Source: Parathielavia appendiculata (Eukaryota; Ascomycota; Sordariomycetes; Sordariales; Chaetomiaceae). From it: a stretch of 64,000 nucleotides of DNA. The position numbers and the translations under genes were made by a program. Position 1 is the stretch's first letter. Each line of letters begins with the position of its first letter. Shown in pieces: positions 10,933 through 21,075 of the stretch. The notes under the pieces are model-generated. The model searched no databases. It was not told the DNA's origin and saw only the letters and a list, made by a program, of their open reading frames with translations. The stretch lies in contig NW_026944222.1 of the NCBI RefSeq assembly GCF_033297405.1, positions 795,064-859,063 of the forward strand, given 5' to 3'.

Positions 10933-13071
10933 CTACCTCTTCGCTTTGGTCTTCTTCTTCACAGCGTCTACCAGACTGCTGAGCTCTCCGATATCTTCTT
11001 TGGCCTTCTTGGAGCTCCTTTGGCTCTGCTCTTCCGGCGCGCCCTTCCGCTTCTTCCTGCCCTCCTCCAGCAGCTTCTTCATGCCCTGCGTTGCCTTGTA
11101 CTTGGGGTTCGACGGGTCGATGGCGAACTCGTGGTTCTCAAACACGGCCTTGAACCGAGAATCTTCGACGTCCATGTGGAAGTCCTCTTGCAGGCCGCCC
11201 TGTTCCACGGTACCCTTCTTGCCCTTCTTCTTCTTCCCTTTTTGCTTCTCTGCCCGGACAATCTCTTTCATGTCAAAGTGGTCGAGGTGTTCGCCACCTC
11301 CATTTTCGTCAGCCATGAGGAGTTCAAGCTGTGCTTTCTGAGCAGCATTCTCGGCTTCCTCCCGTTCTCTGGCGGCACGCTTCTTGAGCCTCTCCTCCTT
11401 GCGCATCGCTGATTTGGAAGGCTGAACTGGTTCGGACGTGAAGAATGGGTCGTCGAAACCGAGGTCCTCAGCAACCTCCACAGCAGTCCCCTTGGTAGGT
11501 TCCTGCTCGACCGCCTCAGCATCAAGACCTTCCCTCTTGGCGAGTGCCTTGATTCGCTTCCGTTCTTTCCGCTCCTTCTCTTTGCGCTTGTACTTTTCGA
11601 TCGTGGTTTCTTCACCCTCTTCCTTCTCCGGCTTCCCAGACAGGGCAGGGGTGAATGTAATCTGCATTTCCCCGACAGGCGCTAATTTTGACGGCTTGGG
11701 GGCCGGTTCATCGCTGAGGCCAAGCGCCGCTCGCATCTTGCGCCTGGCGAGCTCCTTTTTGCTGAGCGGCGCCTCTTCGCCGTTCTCGTCTCCTGCGGGA
11801 GCTTCCGCCCGGTCTTCCACGTCGCTCTCGCTGTCACTCGCCAAATACGCCCGCAAATCATTCTCTGCGATGTCTGCCCGGCTTCCTGTAAACGCCTTCT
11901 TGATTGTTTCCTTCCTCGAGACCTCCTCCGGGTGCAAGTCCCATGTGAGCTTCACCTTCGAATGCTGCAAAGCGTCGGTGACGAATTCAATTGGTTTGTA
12001 TCCAGAGGGCACGCTGTCGCACTCGTCTCTGGGCTCGTCGTCGAAGGTTACGTCATCGGGGATAAAGCGCAGGTCGAGGAAGTTGGAGGATGACAAGTAT
12101 TCACTGCCGTCCGTTGCATCGTAGATCTTGTGCGCCGTGTTCTTATCCGAACAAACCACCACCGCGTAGTAGTATCGTAGCCGGTCCATCTGGTATGCGC
12201 GGAGCGCGTCGCTGTCAAAATCTTGGTCATTGCCCTCTTGGAGCAGCTCCTTTTTCACTTCCTCGTCCGAGTCCTCGGTGGCATCCTCATCATCTTCGCT
12301 TTCTGATGCAGAGGAATCCTCGTCGTCCTCCTCGTCCTTATTGTCCGAGTTGTCCGATTCCTTGCCCTTCCTGAAAATCTCCCTAGGCGGACCTTCCACT
12401 TCCTCGCGCTGCATCCTCGACTTCCCAAACTCGCTCGGGTATATGGATACCTTCTCAATGCGGCCGCCGGCGGGCACAAAGCTCGAGAACAAGGCCATCA
12501 GATCGATGGACTTGATGTGGTCCCAATCCATGTTGACAACGGCAAATCGGTTCGTAATCTCGCCCACCTCAACCTCCTGTTTCTCCCTGCGCAGTCGGAT
12601 GCCGGGTCGCGACTCCTCGACTCCGTCGTCTTCATCGGCCTCCTCTTCGGACTCGGACTCACCATCTGAATCTGAGCCGGACTCTGACGAGGAGAAACCA
12701 CCACCACGGGCCGGATCGTACTCGGCGTCGGCCTTATCTAGTTCGCGACGGACAATGTCGTCGTCTTCGACCTCGGCATCCTCCTCCACATGGTGGAGGT
12801 CTTCGCCGTCTTCTTCTTCGTCTTCGTACAACCGTTGTAGAGCCTTCTTCTTGGTGTCTGTCTTTAACTTCCGGCCATAGCGGTCGACCTTCGCAGTGCC
12901 GACAAAGTCGGCATCCTTGAGCACGCGGGAGAAGCGCTTATCGAGCTTTGTCTTGACGTTCTTCTTGGACGGCAGCTGGTATCTTGGGTCTATCTCAAAG
13001 CTGGCAAATCGAGAGTCGGTGATTCGTGAAGACGAAGCGCTATCGCGCGCCGCGGGCTTGTTCTTCGGCAT
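10933..13071 (-). CDS. ESF1: ESF1-like pre-rRNA processing protein (18S rRNA maturation)
   Basis: Intronless gene, 712 residues. The N-terminus (DSRFASFEIDPRYQLPSKK) and the RRM-like core (NRFAVVNMDWDHIKSIDL, about residue 176 onward, and YYYAVVVCSDKNTAHKIYDA) are typical of ESF1. The C-terminus carries the NUC153 motif (DSRFKAVFENHEFAIDPSNP, about residues 637-656). Long acidic Asp/Glu/Ser tracts separate the blocks. In yeast, Esf1 is a nucleolar component of the small-subunit processome needed for early pre-rRNA cleavages. The C-terminal KKKTKAKR-type tail is a likely nuclear/nucleolar signal. This is the best anchor of conserved core genome in the window, and its frame is undamaged. Confidence 0.95.
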   Translation of the reverse strand: MPKNKPAARDSASSSRITDSRFASFEIDPRYQLPSKKNVKTKLDKRFSRVLKDADFVGTAKVDRYGRKLKTDTKKKALQRLYEDEEEDGEDLHHVEEDAEVEDDDIVRRELDKADAEYDPARGGGFSSSESGSDSDGESESEEEADEDDGVEESRPGIRLRREKQEVEVGEITNRFAVVNMDWDHIKSIDLMALFSSFVPAGGRIEKVSIYPSEFGKSRMQREEVEGPPREIFRKGKESDNSDNKDEEDDEDSSASESEDDEDATEDSDEEVKKELLQEGNDQDFDSDALRAYQMDRLRYYYAVVVCSDKNTAHKIYDATDGSEYLSSSNFLDLRFIPDDVTFDDEPRDECDSVPSGYKPIEFVTDALQHSKVKLTWDLHPEEVSRKETIKKAFTGSRADIAENDLRAYLASDSESDVEDRAEAPAGDENGEEAPLSKKELARRKMRAALGLSDEPAPKPSKLAPVGEMQITFTPALSGKPEKEEGEETTIEKYKRKEKERKERKRIKALAKREGLDAEAVEQEPTKGTAVEVAEDLGFDDPFFTSEPVQPSKSAMRKEERLKKRAAREREEAENAAQKAQLELLMADENGGGEHLDHFDMKEIVRAEKQKGKKKKGKKGTVEQGGLQEDFHMDVEDSRFKAVFENHEFAIDPSNPKYKATQGMKKLLEEGRKKRKGAPEEQSQRSSKKAKEDIGELSSLVDAVKKKTKAKR

Positions 13072-13455
13072 TCTGGACTTGGGCTAGGGCATCACGAATG
13101 TCACGATCGAAGAATATGGCGAAGCGCACAATGGAGCGTTCGCAAGGTCGAGAATTTTTAGTGGGGCTTCTCATTCTGCCAGAGGCGGTCAGTCGCTAAC
13201 TTGCTTGGCACTGCTCCCGGTTCCTAAATTCTCCATCGCCCCGCATTCTCCCTGCCACTCTTCCAAGACGCTGCCCAGAGTTCCCATTGTTCCCGAATTG
13301 CAAACTTCAATCATCAAGCTGCCGGGTATCATCACCTTTATTCGAAACCAGGATTGCCCTCAACCGGATTCGGAGCTCTATCGCAACCTTTCTTTTTCTT
13401 TTTTCGAACTCTGCGTTAGCTAGAGTTTGCAGCGGGGATACATCTGCTTACCGCA

Positions 13456-13620
13456 TCACGACGGCACACTCCGGCCCCACGTCCATGCACCAATAATAAC
13501 CATGATCAAGATAATGCACGCAATCAACACCGCCGTGCGGTCTCCTCCTGGTTCCCTTTGTTTGTCACGCTTTTCGTCTTCAAAGTAAGGATTGAGCCGG
13601 GCGTAGCTGTCCAAATTCAT
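13456..13620 (-). CDS. Small single-pass membrane protein, hypothetical (54 aa)
   Basis: The ATG at 13620 opens a 54-codon frame. A polar N-terminus (YARLNPYFEDEKRDKQ) is followed by one strong hydrophobic segment (AVLIACIILIMVIIGAWTW) and a stop at 13458-13456. The frame stays open about 22 codons further upstream, to just before a plausible 3' splice site (ctgac...ctag, near 13680), so an extra 5' exon is possible. I do not recognise the family. The hydrophobic segment and the clean end make it more than a chance frame, but support is moderate. Confidence 0.4.
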   Translation of the reverse strand: MNLDSYARLNPYFEDEKRDKQREPGGDRTAVLIACIILIMVIIGAWTWGRSVPS

Positions 13621-14229
13621 GATTGTCACTGAGTCGATGTTGAAGGGCGAGCGCCTGGAAGACGAGATGTGCTCTTTGGGAACTAGTCAAAGGGTCAGAA
13701 GGATGAAGCTCTCTCCAGGCCGGCCCATGGTATTTAAAGCCTGTCGGTTTGTCTCAAGAAATGCGCTTCCAGGCTGCACTTGTCTGCCACATGCCACATT
13801 CCAACGTGGAGGCGTTCCGGTTTGGGGAGGCCCCCTTTCCCCGGCGCTCCTTTGGGCACTTTCTCCGGGTGGCGCGCCCGACACAAGCCGGTCCGTCAAC
13901 TACAGTACCAATCGCCTTACTCCTTACAGGTAGCAGTTGGAAGTACACTTCGTCCTCGAGCTGCGGAGCTGAACCGTGTCACCCGAATTTCAATCGACCA
14001 CAACTTCCACTACGAGTGCAGATCACATGCAACTTGTCGACTTCAGATTAACGAGGTTCTCGTTCTGGTGGGTTGGTAGGAAAAGCCTTCGCTCACAGCC
14101 CCAGCTACCTAACTCGGGAGGTTGTTTGCTGATAGCAAACCCTGGACGCCCTCTGGGTGTGACCGGCATCTATTTCCTCGTCTCTTGCTAAATTTTGACT
14201 TGCTGATAATAAGGCGCCAGCTTCTCTTC
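13621..14229. other. Intergenic, no supported gene
   Basis: Short overlapping frames on both strands without recognisable motifs. Confidence 0.35.
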
Positions 14230-14684
14230 TTACGGCACCAGCGCTCTACCAATGAACGTGAACATCACAAAGCCTATGGTGACCACGGAGCTTATCTCTT
14301 GTACTCTCGCTGGTTTACTGTTCAGAGCTTCGTCCACCCTCACTTGCCCCGTTTCTATCAGACACTGCAGGGGAGAAACCCTCTCCATCAAGCGTAGATC
14401 GGCCCTGGGGTTACTCTCTCCAACTCCGTCCCCGCTGCTCCAATATGGTTTCGCAGTTTTGCCTGACTAGACTCTTGTTTTGCCTGACGCCCTTTTGAGT
14501 ACCGATCAACCCAAGTCCCGACAAAGTAAAACCCGTCTAGGGCGATGAGAGGGACGAAGAGAACCCGAGAAATGAGGAGCCACACAAGCTCTTTGTTGGT
14601 CCCAATGACCGGTTTCTTGAGTGTTTCCTCCCTGTGACTCCACGAAGTCTCGTGTGGCCCTCTCCCATGGAGTTTGAACATCAC
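14230..14684 (-). CDS. Putative small two-pass membrane protein, hypothetical
   Basis: Two exons join in frame: 14684-14503 and 14404-14230, with a 98-bp GT-AG intron, giving 118 residues. The first exon holds a hydrophobic stretch (LVWLLISRVLFVPLIALDGF) and the second another (VVTIGFVMFTFIGRALV) right before the stop. Between them lies an amphipathic region (LMERVSPLQCLIETGQVRV). I do not know the family. The intron lacks an obvious branch point, so the model is tentative; without it each exon alone would be a short frame. Confidence 0.35.
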
Positions 14685-15246
14685 TTTTGTCTTGATATTA
14701 AGCTGAGATGGAAGCGTCAGGAAAGCCCTGGCAAGCTGTGCTCATGTTCAGCTACTGAAGCGGGCCGTGGTAAGGTATTTCAGGTTTAAGTTCGAGGTTA
14801 TGCCCATAGTGCCCAGCCACATCCCGCGGGTGCCTTGTGGTATTTTCCGGCCAAGTGTAACCAACAGATGATGTGCTTTTCCCCAAGGCCTGGTATTGTT
14901 ATGCCCCTCGGTGAAAGCTGTCGATTCACATTCCCGGTCTTGATACACTGCAGCCGAGTAGTGCAGGTCCAATGTCGGCTAATTTGCCTTGAGGCCCATC
15001 AGGGGTGGTCGGGGGACTGTTGGTTCTCAAGTTAATATCGATGGAACTTGGCGGCTATGGCTTTCTGAGGGAGATTGGTTTTTGGGTTGAATCTTTGGGG
15101 TTTGGAGGTCTTGCAATGAATGGTCATGTTGCTTCCTCCAACACCGGCTCAACAACGCGCAAACTCGGCCCTGCCCAAGTACAGTCCAAACGCTTATCAA
15201 GACAGAGAGCCCTTTAGTCCTAATTACTCGCAATCGTACACTGCCA

Positions 15247-15522
15247 TTATCTCCTTCCCATCTCCACGTCTTTACTGCCGTACTCTTGCCGTTTGATCCT
15301 GACGTGCGCAATACAACACCCGACAAAGAAAGAGATGACGGCGGCGCCGAGGATGGGCACCCCGATAATGACAAACATCCTCACACCGTTGTCGACAGTA
15401 TCCCGTGCGGCGAGCTCAGTAGCGATCACGCCTTCGGCGCGTGCCAACGCTTGCTTGGGCTCCCATGATGCGTGGTATCGGTTTCCCTCGAGGGCGACGG
15501 AGCTAGATTCCTGTCCAGTCAT
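15247..15522 (-). CDS. Small single-pass membrane protein, hypothetical (91 aa)
   Basis: A 91-codon frame. Residues 1-45 are polar and rich in Ala/Glu (ALARAEGVIATELAARD). They are followed by one membrane segment (VIIGVPILGAAVISFFVGCC) and a basic tail (HVRIKRQEYGSKDVEMGRR). The basic residues just after the segment suggest that the C-terminus is cytosolic. No family is recognised. Confidence 0.45.
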   Translation of the reverse strand: MTGQESSSVALEGNRYHASWEPKQALARAEGVIATELAARDTVDNGVRMFVIIGVPILGAAVISFFVGCCIAHVRIKRQEYGSKDVEMGRR

Positions 15523-16794
15523 CTTAGCATGGTGAACACTCGTTGTCGTGTCAGGGAGGTTCCAGTTCAGGGGAGCTCAGGGCGCGGCGATGTTGAGAGC
15601 GCGCTATGGAGGTTCCGTCCAGCGTAGCTTGACATACCATCTTGAAACAGGTTCAGGTAATGAAAGATGAGGTTTCAAAAGTTGCGCGCGGAGCTTTGAC
15701 AACGCCTTGATGGTGTCGCTTAGTCGAGGTTGTTAGGATACTCGGATCGCATCACGCTCATGCTCAAGTCGGAAGATGTGAACTAGCAGCAGTGGTTCTA
15801 TTATCAGGAGAGAATATGATCATGGTTACCGCCGATAATGTCATCGGAGGTAAAATGAGCAATTGAAGAAAAGGAAGAACTCGCTCAGACACGCGCCAAC
15901 TTTGAAGCTACCGGGGATTTCGAGATTACCCCGACGCCACCAACCAACTTGGTGTCAGATAACGTCAATAAAATTACCTGCCGGAGGTCATGGCGCCAGC
16001 TGTGAAACCAGAGAGGGCCCTGCAGCGATCCAGGGGTCTTCATCCGGGTCCCGGAAAAGATGCAGCTTCAGCTCGGCTACGCACCCGGGTGGCACAATTG
16101 GCAGACTTGACGGCTGGGGATGCGGGGGTACTGGGACGCGGACAACGTGGTTCGAAACGCTCTGACGGCTCTGTCTGTTGGTCAACGCTTCTGACCAAGT
16201 CTAATGTGTGCTCCTGCACACTGGTAGAAGCAAGGAACTACGCCTAACAAAGTGCTCTTCAAGGTTATATCCGTTAAACTCTGAAAAGATCTGTGGCGCG
16301 AAGATCCAGACCTAGGAACTGAAAAGCGCCCTTTCCCCGCTTCATGGTGAGGTCTAGATCGTCCCGACATGCCTTCAAGTATAGTCTCGATGTGTTGGCC
16401 AGGTCGTTCCAAATGACCCATCGCACAAATCGTCCGATCAGCTTCTCCAGTCGTGAAGAGGACCAGGGCAACTGATCACGCAGACGACGGTGGTTTCTGA
16501 CATCACTTAGCGCACTTTCTTACTCCGGAGCATCTGCCGTCCCGCCGATGGCTGGCAGGCTATATCAATTTCGAGTTCCTTGGTTCGTGAGGCGTTGCAT
16601 CTGCTTCTCTTTCACTCTGTAAGACCCCCTAAGCCAACTGGGTCAACTATCGTACAGATATCTGGTTATTTGGTGGTGCTAGTATCCACCATCAATCAGT
16701 GAGCGACGCAGTCCTCAACGCGATACTTGTTAAATTGGCGATCCCGATTCCCGACCAGCAGTCAATAGGTATTAATCACATCAGCTAAGCAACA
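15523..16794. other. 1.3 kb with no supported gene
   Basis: Contains the upstream region of the first IFI6-like gene; a TATA-like AT-rich patch lies near 15830-15850. No coding motif is seen. Confidence 0.35.
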
Positions 16795-17359
16795 ATGGGA
16801 GTACGTGTCCTGAGATGACATACCTGTATCTTTGTGCGGACGTTGGCAACACTAGTCTACCTGTTGAAACATTTGCGGGAGACTGACATATTGTACCACG
16901 CACTTTAACTCAAAGAAGGCACGCTGACAATTGAGAACATAAACAGCTAGGAGTGGTGCAAGAATTCGTGGCCAACAACACCTGCGCCGTGGTTTACACG
17001 GCAGCTGGGACACTCGTTGCATTCGCGTCAGGGACCGTGCTGGGTGTAATCGGATTTGGCCCCGAAGGTGTCATAGGGGGTTCGTAACCGTCCCTGATTG
17101 TTGATCATTAAATCATCCACAAATCACGGATACTTGAGTTGTGCCTGACAGATAACACATTTAAATAGGCTCATGGGCCGCCACCGTTCAAAGCTGGGTG
17201 GGGAATGTCCCCAACGGGAGTGTGTTTTCCTGGTTGCAGAGCGCCAGCGCCGGAAAAGGAGCAGCTCGGACGGCTGCTGCGTTTGCAAAGGGCGTCGGTC
17301 TTGGTGGCATTGTGGGATGTTTTTTGGCAAATGCGAGGAACTCGACTGGAATTCCCTGA
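16795..17359 (+). CDS. IFI6/IFI27-like (Ifi-6-16 family) small membrane protein, copy 1
   Basis: Exons 16795-16800 (only ATG GGA), 16947-17079 and 17169-17359 join in frame to 109 residues beginning MGLGVVQEFVANN. Diagnostic text is GFGPEGVIGGSWAATVQSW, then NGSVFSWLQSASAGKGAA, then a Gly/Ala-rich hydrophobic end (FAKGVGLGGIVGCFLANA). This matches the Ifi-6-16/ISG12 family, very hydrophobic proteins located in mitochondrial or ER membranes in animals; fungal roles are not established to my knowledge. The six-base first exon is supported by the GTACGT donor directly after it and by a CTGAC...CAG 3' site. A second gene of the same family lies 0.9 kb downstream in the same direction, so this looks like a local duplication. 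Confidence 0.75.
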
Positions 17360-17394
17360 GCACGGGACGAAGCATGAATGGAGGAAGTTGAGTA

Positions 17395-17602
17395 CATGTG
17401 AAGTGGGGAGACTTCCAAGTGTTTTAGCCGGCGCTTAGAGTAGGCGTCAATGCCTGCACCCAGACACAAACTCAACAGAGGTCAAAGGCTTCCTTCAGTT
17501 GATAACCTTGGACCCCTTGTTGAGTTTGGAATACGGGTGCCATCGTTAACGCCTACTTTGACCGCCTCCTGAAGACACTTGGAAGTCTTTCCACTTCACA
17601 TC
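17395..17602. repeat. Foldback palindrome (imperfect inverted repeat, arms about 95 bp)
   Basis: The left arm begins near 17395 (tgaagtgg, then agacttccaagtgt at 17409-17422). The right arm ends near 17602 with the reverse complement (acacttggaagtct at 17573-17586, then ccacttca). Inner matches include gtaggcg with cgcctac, and aaactcaaca (17468-17477) with tgttgagttt (17519-17528). The loop is near 17490-17505. Several mismatches are C/T or G/A transitions. It starts about 35 bp after the stop of IFI6-like copy 1. It could be a foldback transposon relic or a head-to-head duplication. Confidence 0.75.
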
Positions 17603-18223
17603 CTCCACCTCTTCAACCTTGTAGCCTAGTCCTGAACGCCCGGGAAATACGGTAGGGCGGCTACAGCAATCAGATTGGTATTCCCATACGAAATACAACT
17701 GCATTTGCTGCCAGTGTGGTGGCAATTCATCTTATCCATCATGTCATACCTTAAGTACACGAGCTCACGTTGGTTCCACGGTAGATGGCGGAATGATTCA
17801 CGAGGCAATTCCCAAAGGGCCAAAACGGCTTCAGCTTACCGAAACTTTCCACATTGCCAATCATGTACCATAGTGACAACCCGAGTCAGGACTTGCCAAC
17901 GAACTGTTCCATGAGATTGGTCGTCCAATCGAACTCATCGAATACAACCAACGGCCACACGGTGACCTAATGTAATAACCCACGGCGGCCTTCTGTGCGA
18001 CCCCAAGCACAGCCTGCCGTGAGCCCAACGAAGGCAACATCTGCGGCAAACTTCAAACCCTCGAGCAGTCTCCCGTCTTGCTGCTTCGTTGCCGCAACCC
18101 AGATACTCCCAGCCATCGATGATAGGCAGCCACGATTCATGATTCATCGAACAATCACATCGTTTAGCATCTTTACGTTTGATCACAGTCTTCCTCTCTC
18201 TTACTTCCAGAACTCATAACAAA
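17603..18223. other. Intergenic between the two IFI6-like genes
   Basis: No coding motif is seen. The last 100 bases are the likely promoter and leader of IFI6-like copy 2 (pyrimidine-rich run at 18188-18208 just before the ATG). Confidence 0.4.
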
Positions 18224-18988
18224 ATGGATAAAGCAGCAAAGAAAATGGTCGAAGCGGGCTCGATCGCATTGCAAACGGCCGCGACCGCTTCCGCTTCACT
18301 GGCCGCCGGCATTGGCAATCCCGCAGCAGCTTCGGCCGCCGTGGGAATCACAGCCGACGCTGCCAAAGGTGCAGCCAATGTAGCCAAGGAAGCTGCCGAA
18401 AGGGTACGTTCCGATCAATTCCCATATCTCTATATCGCCTTTCCCATGTGTCCCTAGAGGCTACCTAGCGGTGTCCGAATAAGGCAGTAACCGGGCGCAC
18501 ATCATCTCCGCCGTACCTTTGACTCAGGAGTTTTATGACTGACCATCCACCACCTCGAACAGGGCCTCAAGCTCGCAAAGAACCACCCCATCACAGCAAC
18601 CATCATAATAGCTGGAGCAGCAGTTGTTGTCGTCCTAGGGGTTATTGCAATCCCAGCGCTGAACGCAGCGGGATTTACCGCCCAAGGCATCGTTGCAGGT
18701 TTGTCGATGTCTAAATACTAGAAATTCTCTGCATATAATACTGGGCAATACTGGGCAATACTGAATTGTTGACGATCGGTTGCCGCCATCACAGGCTCAG
18801 TAGCTGCAGCTGCCCAGAGCACGATCGGAAATGTGGCCGCCGGAAGCACCTTTTCCACGCTGCAAAGTGCTGGCGCGGGAGGAGCCGGGGCAGCGGTAGT
18901 GAATGGCGTTGTCCAGGGAGTTGGGGTTGGTGCTGCTGGTGTTGCAGCTGGGGGTAAATATCTGTGGTCAAAGATGAGCAAGCTTTGA
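18224..18988 (+). CDS. IFI6/IFI27-like (Ifi-6-16 family) small membrane protein, copy 2
   Basis: Exons 18224-18403, 18563-18698 and 18795-18988 join in frame to 169 residues. The N-terminal 60 residues are an Ala-rich amphipathic helix region (AAASAAVGITADAAKGAANV). Then come a membrane segment (ATIIIAGAAVVVVLGVIAIP) and the family core GFTAQGIVAGSVAAAAQST, GSTFSTLQSAGAGGAGAA and VVQGVGVGAAGVAAGG. Exon 2/3 has the same intron position and phase as the last intron of copy 1 (inside the Gly-Ser codon pair before the core), which supports common descent. It is longer than copy 1 because of the N-terminal extension. Confidence 0.8.
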
Positions 18989-19557
18989 CGGGAAATTTGG
19001 TAGCTGAAGGGCTGAGGTTCTCTGAAGGATTCAGTCCGACATCTCTGCTTTTATGGAGCTAATATGGTGGGCCTTTAGTTCAATCCTGAGTGCTGACCTC
19101 GGACTTCCCGGGACCTACATTTGTCCAAGGGCATCTCGTCTCAGTGAAGGCTCGATGGAATCCGAGGGATTCAGTCTTTTCTTTCTAAATCTCCGATGTC
19201 GACTGAAACTTGAACGTAACTTTGTGGCTCTTACAGTGATGGGCCCCTGGAGGAATGGGGCCGGATACTTTTCGGGGGCTTTTCCAGCAAGAATCCCTAA
19301 CTGCACCAATGTGATAGGCGAGCTCCCCTTCCGAGATGTCACATCATGAAGATTATGCGAGACCTTCGAATTACTCCGTACCTCACCATAGGTAGTTATG
19401 CAAGAGCCACAAACGGAAACTTCTCGGACATAACTACCGGATACCATGGGTCTATAAACTCTCACCATATCCCGCAAGGCCAAACGTTTCGCCTCTTCCA
19501 CAACGACCATAACAAATTGCGTTGTTCATCACCCTACGCAAAACACCCGTATTGCCC
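18989..19557. other. Intergenic, no supported gene
   Basis: Presumed 3' end of IFI6-like copy 2 and promoter of the methyltransferase; no coding motif. Confidence 0.4.
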
Positions 19558-20578
19558 ATGATGGGTACCGCCGCCGTCCGCGAAGAGCTCCAGAAGTTCT
19601 ACCAAAATGCCAAAGCCGCGCAAGGCGGTGCATTTGAGGAGATGCTCCTCGAGAATGCTCGCAACGTCAGCGCGCCCATGGCATTGCGGATGCTGACCCA
19701 GATGGGCTTCGATAAGAATACCAGCACCCCTATCAAGCTACTGGAGAATGCTTGTGGTGCGGGCGTTGTGGCGCCCATGCTGCAGCAGATTATCAAGCCA
19801 GAGGTCTTGAAGCAGAGCAGCATCCTCTGCGGAGACTTTTCTGAGCCCATGGTTGAGCTGGTAAAGAAGAGGATTGAGAGCGAAGGGTGGGTGAATACCG
19901 AAGCGGTCAAGGTTGATGCGCAGGTGAGGCAGTCCATAATATCTGCCAACTCTCGCTTTGTCCTGTCAGCTAACGGATAGCCAGAACACTGGCCTTGCCG
20001 ACGCTTCTTTTACCCATGTCGCGACGAACATCGGCTACCACGTCGTTCCCGACTCGGAAGCCGCGTTGAATGGTAAGATGGAACCAATCCCCATTCGATG
20101 GGAGAGCGATGACTGACTGAGGACAGAATCAATCCGCATTTTGAAGCCCGGCGGCGTCCTCGGTTTCACCACGATGCACAGAGAGCCTGGCTGGTTCCAT
20201 GAAGTGAGAGAAGCCTTCAAGTCATTCCCGTTCGAGGCGCCCTTTGAGATGCCGCTGCAGACTACAGCATGGGGTCAGTGGTCGGATGTGAACTGGATTT
20301 ACCGGACCCTTGTGGCCAAGGGCCTGCAGGATGTCGAGGTGGACGTCTTCGCCTTTACGAGTCAAGTTGCCAGCGCCAATTTCTTCATGTCGGGCTTTGG
20401 CATGGCGATGGACTGGATCCTGAACACGTGTTGGTCGGAGGAGTTGAGGAAATCCCACCCGAAGGAGGAGGTGCGCGGGTTGGTCAAGGAGTTTCTGGAG
20501 AAGAAGTATGGAGGTGAGGGATGGAAGGTCAGTTGGGTTGTTGCTGTTGCCACTGGCCAAGTGCCGTCAGATGGCTAG
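19558..20578 (+). CDS. SAM-dependent class I methyltransferase
   Basis: Exons 19558-19923, 19985-20072 and 20127-20578 give 301 residues. The SAM-binding motif I is KLLENACGAGVVAPML (about residues 60-75). The acidic strand end and motif II region read SILCGDFSEPMVELVKKR and VDAQNTGLADASFTHV. The post-motif ILKPGGVLGFTTMHREPGW is typical of small-molecule methyltransferases of fungal secondary metabolism. The start MMGTAAVREEL is preferred; an ATG 12 codons upstream is less likely. Both introns (61 and 54 bp) are normal for the organism. The substrate is unknown, and no biosynthetic core gene lies beside it. Confidence 0.85.
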
Positions 20579-21075
20579 TGATGAAGCTTGGAACTAAGAC
20601 TTGCTGAAGTATCCGTACGGATGTACAGCTGCAAAATCTTGCCTTTCGCACAACTGCAATTGATGACTTCAGCAAGCACGAGCCAACGCCTCGCTCGAAG
20701 TTTTGCCGGCCGAGAACCCGTTCGCGTTCCCGGAGTGGCGCCGGCTCCGTAACGACTGCAAACGGCGCCGGGCGACGGAGGCCGGAAGCCGTCGCCCATT
20801 CTACTTCGTTCACACCCCATTAAGCCCCTCAGCTCGGGCCCCGCGCATTCGCGATGGCGATGCATGTTTTGCGCCAGGATCCCGTTCCCGGTTCGGGGAC
20901 GCGAACCAACTGCGCCCGACCCTCGAGCCTCGGTGCTGGCTTTGCTGGCCTTGTTGGCCTGGCTCGCTCATGCTGTCCTGGCCTCCCTCCCCCCCTTCCC
21001 CCCCCAAACCGCAGAACTCCCTTCCCCATCACCTTTTCGTCGTCTTCTTACTCCTAACACACATATCGACTCACC
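20579..21075. other. Intergenic, GC-rich leader region
   Basis: Contains a pyrimidine-rich stretch with C runs (20987-21007) shortly before the recombinase start. No separate gene is supported. Confidence 0.4.
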
